Assembly (NCBI GenBank): GCA_027596945.1
Contig: JADGJH010000379.1
Coordinates: forward strand, 1-19,896
Length of the DNA: 19,896 bases
From: Physocladia obscura
Taxonomy: Eukaryota; Chytridiomycota; Chytridiomycetes; Chytridiales; Chytriomycetaceae
Reading direction: 5' to 3'
Shown here: piece by piece, positions 1 through 10,900 of the stretch
Position numbering within the stretch: the stretch's first letter is position 1
How the letters are laid out: each line of letters opens with the position of its first letter
Position numbers and translations under genes: made by a program
The notes under the pieces: model-generated
The model's input: the letters and a program-made list of their open reading frames with translations, nothing else
Database searches by the model: none
What the model was told of the DNA's origin: nothing

Positions 1-15
1 AAAAAAAAAAAAAAA
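1..15. repeat. Homopolymer A tract at the left edge
   Basis: Fifteen A residues, read as poly-T inside an apparent KAP3 intron on the minus strand. It could be a polypyrimidine tract, or the end of an assembled contig, where homopolymers often stop assembly. Confidence 0.6.
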
Positions 16-30
16 TTGTATAAAACTGAC

Positions 31-1899
31 CAAAAACATGAATTTTATATCTCCTTCATGCATAGAAATATTCCTGAGCATTTTTAGAATTAAAACGTCT
101 TTCGTTTTCAGTGCGCGTTTCACTAGAAATTTCAGTCCATTGTTTTCAACAATCATCTCCGTATTCCGTTTGCTTGTTGCCAAATTAATTGCAAACGCCA
201 TGAGCTCGGCATTCACACGTTCTCCACGATATTCTAGAATCATTTTCATAATCTTGTGCAACCCATTTATTATATGTTAAGTGAAAAAAAATTATATATA
301 CCTGCGGGATTATGTCATTAAGGGCCATCAAATCTCGATTTTCATGGTCAATGCTTATTTGGTACAACATTTGAAGGCATAATACAACATGCGTCTTTGA
401 GCTCAACAGCTCGGACAGTTTTTGCAGGCCTCCATTTTGAACCATGATTGTGCGGAATTTTTTATCATGCGATAGATTGAGAAGAAGTTTCAGCGAGAGG
501 CCTTGGAGAGCTTGATTTTCTATCGATAGAATTTTTTCGATTTTGTTGAAAACTGTGTCAGACTGAATTGATGAGATGTGTTTTTGTGTCAAACAAAAAA
601 ACACAAAAAATAACATCCAAAAAATAAAAATGAATTGAAAAGAATAGTCCCGCTTTTTTTAATACCTGCACTAGTTCATCCTTGTTTTCTTTGAACAAGC
701 TCAGCTTTTTCAAGAATGTTATGGTTAATACCAGCAATTCTGGAGTTTCTCTGTCAAGGATTGTGACCAAATATTGAACAATTTCTCGTTTCACCATCTT
801 GACTTCAATTCCTAAATCCTCTGCCAGATTTAACAACAAGTGAAAGCAAACAAAAAGAAGTTGGTCTTGTTTTCTGATCATTGCTTGAAACTTTCTGTGT
901 TCCTTCTCCAAATCTTTGGCAAGACTTTGATCTCGCAACTGAATTGCTTTTGTTTCCAATTTCGCAACATCAGTAGACCAAATTTTAAATCTATTCAATT
1001 CTTGGTCTGTTATCCGTAAACACATGTCGCCAACTTTGTTGGCAGTAATAAATGGATGGTATTGCGGAAAGTTGGAGAAGCAAAAAAATATGTAGATAAT
1101 GTTTGTCACGAGTTCCATTGATTTTTTGTTATCTTCACGAAGGGTTCGGGATATTGCGGATATCAGTGATTCGTTTTCCATCAATACATCAAGATTTTGC
1201 GGGTTTTTTGCTAGAGCCAAAATGTTTCTTGTTGATGCTACTTTTTCAGGAATATCTTCATATAACCCTTCAATGTATTGCTCAATCATATTTAATGATG
1301 CAGTCTCTTCTTGCTGGGAATATTTACGGGTTTTTAAAGGGAAATATGTTTATTATCCAAGAAAAAACGAAGTGAAGTACCTTTATTGGTGAACTGCGGC
1401 CACTTTTGCTATATGATTCAAGCATACTTGACGCAGTTGCAGCAATAGAGCCACCAATTTCAAAGTTACGCCCGTTATTACTAAGCTCTTGAACAGACCC
1501 GCGTTGTTGTAGCATTCCAAGACATGTTTCAAGATCTCGCATCTTAATTGCTGGGATGAGTTTAGGGTATTTTTCAATAATTTCGCGTGCAATCGTGGTT
1601 ATATCTGATGTTTCTGAGACCTTTACTTTGATTCTTTTTGTTTGCTTTTTATTTTATTTTGTTGTAATTATATGATTTTGGATAGTATTTACATTTTTTG
1701 CATTGCTTTCCGTTCGCCAGCCGTCTGCCTTCCTGATCCTGCAATTGCAACTGATTGCAAATAATAATTAACTATTACCGCGCTCTCAGAAGGGTGCACG
1801 TCTGTGCCAATATAGGTAATTTTCCTGTTTTAAAAATTTATTACCATGTTGTTATTGCAGAGTTCCTTCTGCTGAATACTTTTTGGTCAAATCCTCCAT
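31..1899 (-). CDS. KAP3: Kinesin-associated protein 3 (KAP3), heterotrimeric kinesin-2 accessory subunit; C-terminal part beyond the left edge
   Basis: Armadillo-repeat subunit that links the kinesin-2 motor pair to cargo during anterograde intraflagellar transport. Proposed exons (minus): 1899-1880, 1824-1693, 1633-1381, 1313-666, 562-302, 252-31; all phases agree and give 512 codons, against roughly 790 residues in animal KAP3. Recognisable blocks in order: DVHPSESAVIV near the N-terminus, SDITTIAREIIEKYPKLIP, IEGLYEDIPEKV, TNIIYIFFCFSNFPQYH, HLLLNLAEDLG, FLKKLSLFKENKDELVQ, KLLLNLSHDKKFRTIMVQ, and KFLVKRALKTKDVLILKM. These match the KAP3 armadillo core in order. The short first exon (six codons plus two bases) was chosen because it keeps frame into the next exon through a 55-nt intron. 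The last visible exon ends at a GTCAGT donor just before a run of A at the window edge. DRC5 lies 190 nt upstream on the same strand. Identity is firm; the exact first exon is less so. Confidence 0.9.
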
Positions 1900-2089
1900 C
1901 GCCAATATCGCGTATTTTAAATATGATCGAATGAGCTATGGACGATATTTGGTTAATCTGCTCTTGTATGTGGGTAAAGCTAGTCAAAAAAAAATAAAAT
2001 AAAATAAAAATAATACGAAAATCCGAGCTAAATTGTCAAAAAAAAAAATAAAAAAGTGTTTTATTTTTTAAAAAAATCTGCAGTGAATT
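1900..2089. other. Spacer between DRC5 stop and KAP3 start, A/T-rich
   Basis: 190 nt without a gene, dominated by A-runs on the plus strand and a short AAAAT-type repeat near 1985-2012. It must hold the DRC5 3' end and the KAP3 promoter. Read on the minus strand, AATAAA occurs at 2065-2060, about 25 nt after the DRC5 stop, and could serve as its polyadenylation signal. Confidence 0.6.
2060..2065 (-). terminator. Candidate polyadenylation signal for DRC5
   Basis: AATAAA on the minus strand in the short spacer after the DRC5 stop codon. Position is right for a cleavage signal, but the surroundings are so A/T-rich that a chance match is quite possible. Confidence 0.35.
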
Positions 2090-4509
2090 TTATTGGCAAT
2101 TTTCTGCAATAATTCCTTTGATTGCAATCAGATGTTCGTTGGAAAGGTCAGTCACACGCAAGTCAAAATGAGTTATGTACTATTTGAAACAAATTAGATT
2201 TTCAATCAAAGAACAAACCAATACCTTATTTTGACTGACAGCTTCAAAAATCATCTTTCCTGCCAAATCGGAATCTTTATCTGCTGTTCGGTTTGAATTC
2301 AGCTTACTTATCCCATTATTACTCCCAGGTGAGGACGCCAAGCCCGATGATCCTTTTGAATAACCATAATCGCCAAGCTTATTGCAGCTAAAGTCTAATA
2401 TTTTCAAATTTTTTCCACCTTTTTTAATAAGCACACAGAGAGCTTGAGCTGTTTCCATTCCCAAACCGTTACTTGCCATATCTAAAGAGCATAACTGGGA
2501 TGGAAGATAAGTGACAGGATTTTTTTGCTTAATACGTGGGACAGGAGCTGGAAGCTCTTGTTCTTCTTCAGTGATATTATCAGGTTGATCGCTTTGAAAT
2601 GAATCAGTTACTTTTTCTTGCTCTTCGGACAATACTTCTTTCATAATCTCAATTTGTACCAGTTTTTGTAGCAAGAGTGGAGAGGGTGCGAAAATCTTTG
2701 TGAAGGGAGCGGCAAGTGCCACCACTTTTGACAAACACAAGCAAAAGTCTGCGCCACCAGTATCTCCAATTCTATTCATCCTCATGTTTAAATGGATCAA
2801 GGCTGAATTTAATTGCAACGCTTTTCCAATCGAATGTGCACCTGATTGTTTGATTTGGTTGTTAGATATGTCCAAATGTGTCAATATGCAGCTGGGTGAT
2901 GACAAGACTTTTGCAATTCCTCGAGCGCCGGCATCACCAATTTTGTTGTGAGATAGGTCTATAAGAGATGTTTGTAAATAAAAATAAAATAAAATCAATA
3001 ATCACACCAATTTTTCTGATTGTTTTGTTTTCCAAGAGAGCAATAGAAATAAGCCTAACTTTTTCATCATCTATTCCAGATGCTTGAATCACAAGAGTTT
3101 CCAAACTGCTTGTCGACTTGATTGAGTTTGACAATGAAATACAATCATTCAAAGTCATTCCGAAAAGTTTCCATGAAAAGTTAATTCCACAGTCACGAAC
3201 TCTAGCAAGAAATTATGGTGTTTGATTCCTTTTTTTAGTTTAAAATCTCTCACCCATAATAAATTTTCAGGTCCCGCAAATAAATAAGCTCACTCATAAT
3301 AACTCCAATGTCTAAGTGATCTGATGGGGGATCTGTTGATTTCACCTCTTCGCCTTCCATTGGTTCTGTGGGCTTCAATTGGCGAATATCCAGTCTTCTC
3401 AAAAACGGTGCTGCGAGCTTCAAATCTTTTTGCAATCCTGTTTTTTATTTTTATTTTTTCGCATTAGAGAATTTGAGAATCATTTTATATATATTGTTAC
3501 CATCAATTTCCTCCATTCCGCCAATTTGTTTTGGTGATATTGCCTCCACTAAATTCTGAATATGTAACTCGAAAAATAGGGTCTTCCACTTTCCGGAATT
3601 TATCATTGATGGCTTGCCAGAAACTTTTGAAGCGCCTACGGTTGCAGGGATACTAATTTGACGAGTTCCTGTCAGTGCATTCATAAGAGTTTGTCTCCGG
3701 GAATTAATGCCGGTATTTAGTGTAACATGGTTGGAATCAGTTACTCCTGCAGCTGCAGTCACAGTTCCAAAACCCATCCAAATATCCTCCATACTTGTCA
3801 CAGGATATTCAGAAACAAAACTGGGTTCATCAACAGCTTTGTTGAGAAGTTTTGGAACATTTACAGTGGTATCGCCGAGTAGTTTCGATGCGTTGGAATT
3901 TTTCAATGATACTATTCCCATCAAACCTCCTCCGAAGCCACCAATACCATTTCCAACTGTCTGTCCGGCGACAACACTACTTGGATCACAGTTTTTGAAT
4001 TGTGCTGTAGCTCGACGCTTCCAGTATGATTCGTCGGGAATCAATGGTGCCGCAATTGACAGTGGTAGAGCCACGGAAATAGATCCGAGAACACGATCGC
4101 GGTATTTTTGGGGGATTCCGTTCAAAAATTTATTTGACTCTGATTTTTAAAATTATGTGAAAATTATGATTTATTTTGTGAACTCACTTTCAAAATTTAC
4201 GACAATCACGCGAAGACAAAGCTCGCTCAACTTTTCAACCAATGCTAAATTCCAATCTTTATCTTCCGCTATACATCGACGTTGTGCCATTCTTCGTTCT
4301 TTTGCGTTCAACCCTGCAAAGCTGTCATCAGGATCATTTCCTCGAGTAACACCAATTATTGGAATTTGTGCAGTGGATCCGTGCAAGTTTTGTGAAGACG
4401 CGTTCAAATGGGCTTTCAACGGGCTTAATCCTCCACCAGAAACTGCTACTCCATTGTTATTTCCACCATCAGTGTGTATTTGAATGGTCGGAGTCAATAA
4501 CTCTGACAT
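2090..4509 (-). CDS. DRC5: Dynein regulatory complex subunit 5 (DRC5/TCTE1), leucine-rich-repeat protein
   Basis: DRC5 is part of the nexin-dynein regulatory complex that links neighbouring axonemal doublets and tunes dynein. Proposed exons (minus): 4509-4188, 4139-3501, 3437-3254, 3201-3008, 2958-2225, 2179-2090; phases agree and give 720 residues. Family landmarks: ALPLSIAAPLIPDESYWKR (roughly residues 125-150), the FFELHIQNLVEAI segment, the DHLDIGVIMSELIYLRDLKI block, VRDCGINFSWKLFGMTLNDC (about 382-401), then LRRs such as DLSHNKIGDAGARGIAK, HLDISNNQIKQSGAHSIGKA and HLNMRMNRIGDTGG. The C-terminal exon reads HFDLRVTDLSNEH, matching the family's FDLR(L/V)(S/T)D ending. Human TCTE1 is about 500 residues. 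The extra length lies in a low-complexity N-terminus (about 60 residues), a Gly-rich stretch after residue 150 and an acidic/Pro insert inside the LRRs near residues 540-580. The start is the ATG 45 nt after the stop of the upstream gene. Confidence 0.9.
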
Positions 4510-4525
4510 AATTCAAATTTCTTTT

Positions 4526-4531
4526 TTTATT
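4526..4531 (-). terminator. Candidate polyadenylation signal between the Tra2-like gene and DRC5
   Basis: AATAAA on the minus strand, 23 nt downstream of the Tra2-like stop (4557-4555) and 16 nt upstream of the DRC5 ATG. If used, cleavage would fall at or inside the start of the DRC5 coding sequence, so the two mRNAs would overlap. The motif is seen; its use is inferred. Confidence 0.4.
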
Positions 4532-4554
4532 GAAAATCTCCAAAATATTTCAAC

Positions 4555-6911
4555 TCAATCTCTCTCACGCCTCTGATCACGGTCGCCAAAATCGCGTCTT
4601 CTGTAATCATCGCGTGGTCCATTGTTATTACGCTGATCCGAACGATAACTTTCACGTCTGTCTGGACTTTCACGTCTTCTGCGATCATCACCTCCACGTC
4701 CATGGCCATAATCTCTATCGCGTCGATAAGAGTCCCCACCTCTATCACGGCTGGAATTCCGTCTTCCACTACTACCTCCACCCCCTCTACCACGATCGTC
4801 ATGAGTCAATGCTCGAGGATCAAACACGTAAGGTGGAACAAAGCCTGGTGGCGCATAGAAAGGGAATGGCGGAACTGAGCCAGGGGCACCAGCAACGGGC
4901 GCATTTCTTGGATCGAAATACATGACTGGAGCGCCTGCTGGCGGGAGAGGATCGCCTTCTTTCCATGGAGCGGGCGGAGCAACAGGAATAACAGATACAG
5001 GGGTTCCATCTTTGTTCTCTGTGCTATTTGTTGCTGCGTTTGGATCTTGTGGTTGTGCAATCATATACGGATACGGATAATAGCCGTATGGTGGCATTGC
5101 ATATGGATAGCCAGCTGGAGGAGTGCCAACTGGAATCGAGGACCCTGATGGAAGGGTTATTGGCACAGGAATTCCAGAGTGGCGCGGAGGGGAAGAGCGC
5201 CTTCTGTTGCTGGGGCTATTGGAAAATAAGTAAAAAACATAATCTAAACATATCATTAGTACTCACGGTGGACTGCCTTCCATCTTTTTTGTTGACAAAG
5301 TGTAATCAACACGCATTTGACGATCATTGTAGAAATAGCCATTCATCGCAGCAATAGCTTTGGTTGCTGAATCAACGTCGTCGTAAGTTATGAACCCATA
5401 TCCGCGAGATTTGCCAGTCTTGAGAACAAAGAGAAGAACAAACTTCAACACAGGTGCTGTGATAATGAGACAATAAACAACTCACAATTTTATCCTTCAG
5501 CACAGAAATACTTTCGATTCTTCCAAATGGGCTAAATAATCTGTCAATGTCTCTTTCGTTTGTCAAAATACTCAAGCCAAAAACTCCCAACGTCTTGCTT
5601 GGCTTTGGAACTGGACGGTCTGCTGGATCAATTCTGCGTTTCTCAGGTAGATTATGACGATAGTTGCGAATATCGCGATCCCTTTCTCGATCTCTTGAGT
5701 CACCGCGAGATTCAAATCTGTCACGAGAACGGCGACGAGGAGAACGAATCGATCTGAACAAAAAATATTCTCAGAATAAAGAGAAAAAAAGAAAGAAAAA
5801 AATTTCGAAGCAACCGCAAAATTATCGATCCCATTGAACGGATTTTGATAATAAAAACAGAGGCAGTTTCAAAAATATAGCACATGTTTTCCTTCAACAG
5901 TCTTCTCATGGCAATCGAGAATAGTTGTACACACATTGTGCGAAAAAACAGGGGAACGAAAAGAAAGTGCTACAAACACACCTACGATGGTCCATTTGTT
6001 CAGAAGAATAACCCCGATCATAAGAATTAGATCTATAAAACTCAGATTAACAAATTACTAAAGGAATTGCGGTATTATTAAACTGTCATAATGAATCCTT
6101 TCAGCTGTGAGAAAGTAATGCCAAAAAAGGAGCTAGTTTCGACAGCTTTTGTAGCTGCTTGCCTTCACCAATCTTCTCACATTTGACAGAATTTGGAAGG
6201 AAAAAAGAAAATAATAAGAACCTCCCAGGGCGGTCATCTCGATTCCTTCGAAAGTCAACCGGGCTTCTAGAAGAAACCCTGCGTCTCTCATCAATGTCCA
6301 TCGAATGCGGGCTTGGCGAGCGTTGGCGTTTAAGCGAGATGCTGCCGCCACCATCATCATCATCCAACGGGTGAGATTGAAGCTGTTGCTGTAGAGTGTC
6401 TGTAGAGTTGTAGCTATGGCGGTCCTGGTATTTTGCGTTTTTTTGTTGTTATGTGAGGTGCAAGGAGGTGAGGGAGGGAAACTGAAGACAAAAGAAGGTG
6501 GTGATGATGGTTGCAGCGCATGACAATGGCAGATAGGTATGGGTGAAGTAGAGTAAGAGATATGCTCAACGCCATTAATATAATACAATTCTTATACAGC
6601 TTATACAGCTGCAGTTGTTGCAGAAGATAGAAGAAATCGAAGGAGAAGAAATCGAAGAGAAGCACAATAGACAGCTAAAGATTAAATACCACGGGGGGTT
6701 GGCTTTGAGCTGAAACTAGCTGTGCTCTGCGTGCTGGGGAAACAGACTCGCTGTACACTGGCGACAGACGCGCAAAAGAACGCGTATTGCCGCTGCCGTT
6801 GTTGTTGGTGTTACTGGCGATGCTGTTGCTGCTGATAATGTTGGTGCTGGTGCTGTTTGTATTGCTGTTGCGTTCTTCAACATCCTCAAGATCAATTATG
6901 TTTGCTGACAT
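4555..6911 (-). CDS. Tra2-like SR-family splicing regulator with one RRM
   Basis: RNA-binding protein of the Transformer-2 type, which binds exonic enhancers and recruits the splicing machinery. Proposed exons (minus): 6911-6690, 6424-6222, 6032-5982, 5753-5486, 5418-5267, 5215-4555; phases agree and give 518 residues. The single RRM lies at about 212-290: RNP2-like LGVFGLSILTNERDIDRLF and RNP1 SRGYGFITY, ending in MRVDYTLS. This is the Tra2 pattern (LGVFGLS...TERD...RVDFS). It is flanked by an RS/RD-rich N-terminal segment and a C-terminal Pro/Tyr-rich linker followed by an RGG/RD-rich tail. The first exon encodes an Asn/Ser-rich leader from trinucleotide-like repeats; it is joined by phase only and is the least certain part. 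Translation could instead begin at an internal ATG in exon 2 (HSMDIDERRR). The three introns before the RRM exon (265, 189, 228 nt) are several times longer than most others in the window. Confidence 0.83.
5982..6032 (-). other. 51-nt in-frame exon of the Tra2-like gene, candidate cassette exon
   Basis: Bounded by TTTATAG before it and GTGTGT after it. It is phase 2 on both sides and exactly 51 nt, encoding SNSYDRGYSSEQMDHRR. Skipping it would keep the frame. It sits between two of the longest introns in the window. The boundaries are read directly; alternative use is inference. Confidence 0.7.
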
Positions 6912-6931
6912 GTTTTTTTGTTTTTATCGTT

Positions 6932-7907
6932 TCAACTTTGTTTTTCTTTTTCAGCAACTTTCTCCAGTTGCGAATTCAACGAAGCAATCTGTCTTTCTAA
7001 TATCGCTATTTTCGCATTCAAGCGATTCCGGTAGTCTAAATCAAGCGCGTTAATAACCGGCGAAGCCCACGACACAAAGTTTTCGTCAAACGTGTTGACA
7101 GCGCGTCCTCGCAAATACTTTGTGAAATCATTCAACGGATCCCAACCTCGTTCATCAAAAATTTCGTCCCGAGGAGGCGGATTCTTCAACAATTTTCCCA
7201 GCGATTGTTGCTGTTGGCTGTCGTCATTTCCTGCAATCACATCAAGTTCGCGCTGCTTTCTTGCGGCGCCGGCTTCTTGCCGTGCATGGCGGAGCTTTGT
7301 CGCGCCGAATTGCAGTACTCCAAACACTCCTGCACAAAGAATTCCGCCGCCTGTAACCGCAAAAGAGCCGCCTGTTTTTTATTATTATTTAGATATTCAG
7401 CATCAACTGTCTAAAGTCGAAAGCAGTTCGTTACGAGTATAATATGCCAATCCACTGCCAACAACTGCGCCACCGACCAAAGATGCAAGCATATCGTCCG
7501 AGTCACGATGTCGCCAGTTTTCGCGTCCATATGCGGAATTAAGTTTGCTGCGATGTTGCAGTACGGATTCGCGTATCACTGTGTTTTTCACAGTGTCAAA
7601 AAAGCTCGTTTGTTGTGTGAACGCATACCAAAGAACGGCAGTGAGAGACATAGCCAGTTTGTGCCCATCAGGAATGAATAGCCTACAGGCCCATATCCAC
7701 GCACAATACCCCATGCCGCACCGCCCGTGGCACCCGTTAGTGCTGTTGGTATTTGTTTATTACTTTCGCCAATGCTGCTGCTACTGTTATGCGCCGAATA
7801 CAGAAACAAGTAATCTCACTTGATGCTAGAGTTCCCGCATATACGTTGTTCAATGATGTGGAAATCTTGCGTTTGTTTGACACTCTTTCAAGTTCCAATG
7901 ATAGCAT
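6932..7907 (-). CDS. Small glycine-rich membrane-type protein with C-terminal coiled coil, uncharacterised
   Basis: Exons that I can support (minus): 7783-7629, 7578-7435 and 7371-6932, joined by introns of 50 and 63 nt with consistent phases. The protein has two glycine-rich hydrophobic stretches, ALTGATGGAAWGIVRGYGP and MLASLVGGAVVGSGLAYYTR, then a third, GSFAVTGGGILCAGVFGVLQ, in the manner of Tim17-like or other small-residue-packed membrane proteins. Between them the spliced reading gives PFFVIRESVL, resembling the FFGIRE-type motif that I recall from uncharacterised fungal proteins. The C-terminal half is soluble and ends in a predicted coiled coil (LNAKIAILERQIASLNSQLE). The 5' end is uncertain: an ATG at 7907 can be joined through a weak GTCAAA donor at 7881. 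A mitochondrial or other organelle membrane role is only a guess. UBA1 ends 33 nt upstream and the next gene starts 20 nt downstream. Confidence 0.6.
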
Positions 7908-7940
7908 TTTTCAACTCAAAACAAAAACAAAAAAACATTT

Positions 7941-10900
7941 TCAGCGTACAACAATTCTCACATACGGAACTTCAACATCTTCGCCATCCCGATCATTAAC
8001 ACATACTTCAAGCACAAGCGCTGTTACGTCGCTGGGCACAGGCTTCTTGCTGATGCTCTCAATCAAATCAATAATAGTCATGTTCAGTCTCTCCTCCCGC
8101 TTGGCTTTTTGCATAAAAAATGAGTATAACATGCTAACTCCTGATGACAGCATTGTAATTTCAAGCTCGTGCTCATCCTTAAATTTGTCAATCAACTGTT
8201 TCAGTGTCAAATTGCCATGTACATCAAAACGATCCCAAAGTGTCCACTCCTTGTCATGGTACTAATGCATGAACCATTATGAAACCATATAAACATAAAA
8301 AACTAGAATAAACCTTGAACTTCGGGCACGCAATTGGTTCGGAGAATCCAAAGAACGGAAGTGCCAAATTCACAAATCCATTTTTATAATCATCGAGCTT
8401 TGTCTTTCCGTCGATAATCTTGAATAACTCAAGGCAGACAAGACCAGTCACCAACGCTGTGGTTGTAGCGATTGCTGGAATAATCTTTCCTGCAATAAAT
8501 TTAGTTCTAAGACGGTCTGCAGTTGCAATGCTATAGTTTGATGCACGCAAATTCGATGCTGCTGTAATAAAATCGATGTGAAAGTTGCTGTCATCGTCCT
8601 TTTCGAAATCACATGGGTGCAGCTTGAATCCAGCAAGAGTTGCTGGGCTCGGAAGTGAGTCAACAAGTGCCTGAAGCTCGGATGCATCTGGAAAAATAAA
8701 GAATATAAGAATTTAATAAATTCACCATTTCAAAACGAACAAACCTGTGGATTGACTTTGGATATTCTCATTTTCTTGAACTTGAATCTTGACTCCAGAG
8801 CGCGGCTCAAACTTTGGAACAGAAATTCCTGCCAAAACCGTCTTAAAATATTTCGGATCGCGCTCACCTTTCAGCCCAAAGTTAAACGCGTGAAGATTTG
8901 CTGCCGCGATAACATAATCCAAGTGATTAGGCTGAAAGGGGAAATTTTTGATCAGTCAAATTTCACAAACTACAATAAGCTCACATCTTCAGCATCAAAC
9001 TTGAGAACAGTTGGTGCACGTTTAGGTCCAGACCAGAATGGAGTTCCAGTTGATGTAACAGCGTCAGTTGGGAAGTTGAAAAGTAACTGCGCAATTTCAT
9101 TCGCATGAAATTCTTCAAACTTCAATCGACCCCAAGCAATACATTGTTCGAAAGACTTAGGACGATCAGTGACAAGAAACGAGTGCAATCCTTCGATAAC
9201 ATCTTTCTATAAATTTAATAATAGAAACCGTTAGCAAAATGAAATTTAAAATGAAAAAACGTACCGCGGTTCCTGGCTCCTTCAAAGTAGTGTTGATGTA
9301 ATTCGGTTGCGTCAAGTACAAATTGACATTCTCGGCCGGTGCTCTGAACAATCCATCAAATTTGTCGCGAGCCCACTGAATAGTGTGCTCAATTTGGTTT
9401 GGAAAGTTTTTCAAAGTGCAAATCGGAATTGATTTTTCAGGCGGGTCATTTGAAGATGAGTACGACTCAGTAAGGAACGGCAACACAACCTGAAAAAAAT
9501 TATAAAAATTCAATAATTCCAAAACAGAAAAAATTAAAACCTGAGTGTTTCCTTTCGTTCCAAGAGTACCGCTTTCAAGAAGTGGTTTCCGGTAGTAAAC
9601 ACATCGTCTGTCCACGTACTTTCTTGCATCAACATTGTCCAATGCATTAGTTACGCCAGTTAACCCGTTCCAAAAATCGTCCCCAAAAATGTATTCTGTT
9701 TCAGGTCCAACACGATCCGCAAACGACTTGATTTTTCCACTCAAATCTGGATTCATCGCTGCAACTGCAGCAGCTGCACATTCGCTCTTGAGCTTTCCGA
9801 CATCCTTTGGTCGAAACAAGAACTGTCTATTCAAATTCGACTTCTCGATAGTGTCCATGTCAGTCACGTAAATGTATCCGTTGGGTCCACTGCCCAATCC
9901 AAGCATGGCCCAATTTTTTAGCATCTCACATCCGATCGCTCCGGCACCAACCAAGAATTGCCGCGCATTAGACAATTTGGTGAAATATTCAATCCCAAAG
10001 ACACTAATCAATCCATCATATCGTGTGCCCTGTGGTCGGCAGCTCTGCTCGGTCAGATTACTGTTCGCTGGCAAACTTTCCAAGCTGTCAAAGAAGAGGT
10101 GCTGAAAAATTGGGGTGAATTTTCCAGAACACGCCTTGAGGACTTCCTGGGCAACAAGACCACCTATCACAGCCGCCATCGGCGTCAAATCTCCGCGCGC
10201 CTGATAAGCAAGCTCTTTGACTAGTTTTTCATCCAAATCAACAGGCGATGCATTTTGCGCGTTAATGGCAATCGCATTATTCAAAACTTCGACGGCGTGA
10301 GCTTCGTGGCGGGGAATGGGGAAAAATCCGTGTTTTGCTTTGAATGCATCCAATGCATGAAACGCGGAGAGAAGTTGCGCAGGGCGATCGAATTTTGCAT
10401 AATCAGAGTAAACGAATTCAGGCTTCACCAGGGATTCCCTCAATGGAACCTGCGAAACTTCTTAACCTTTGGCAGCTACTATAAAAAGAACGGCCAACTT
10501 ACAAATTTTAAAATTTTCGGTTGTTTGACTTGAGTGAAAATACCGCCAGTTTTGTAGATTCCTAAAGATGATGTGTCGCCAATTTTGAAGGTATATGGTC
10601 CTGTTACGGTGATTTTACGAGGTGTGGACTGGTTTAATGACTCCATTCCTTGAACTTCCTGGAATGTGACAAAATCGCCGTCTTCCAAACCGTGACGGTG
10701 ATCTTCCAAGCACGTTACAAGACCATCGACGTCCTGATCGAGTGTCAAACAAAGAAGTATTAGAAAAAAGACTTACACTCGAGATTCCAGCAACCATTCC
10801 ATGGATTGCTTCTTCACCCGTTTGATCGTTTACAACAAATTCTTCACCGAAGTCGTTAAAGACAGAGCTAATTCCAAACAATAATTATTCGAAAAGAGAA

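Noticed and set aside
3707..4150. Plus-strand open frame of 147 codons
   Set aside because: Lies opposite the DRC5 exon with conserved family blocks on the minus strand.
4527..4925. Open frames on both strands over the Tra2-like tail (His/Tyr-rich plus frame and Val/Ile-rich minus frame)
   Set aside because: Alternate-frame readings of the Arg/Asp/Gly repeat-rich tail; no independent support.
5721..5936. Minus-strand hydrophobic open frame
   Set aside because: Falls in the 228-nt intron of the Tra2-like gene, and its Phe/Ile/Leu richness follows from A/T-rich intron sequence.
6787..6899. Run of CTG/TTG triplets as a microsatellite or a Leu-rich signal peptide on the plus strand
   Set aside because: It is better explained as the Asn/Ser-rich coding repeat of the Tra2-like first exon on the minus strand.
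7753..8265. Plus-strand Ser/Thr-rich open frame of 170 codons
   Set aside because: Antisense to the UBA1 ubiquitin-fold exon and the start of the next gene.
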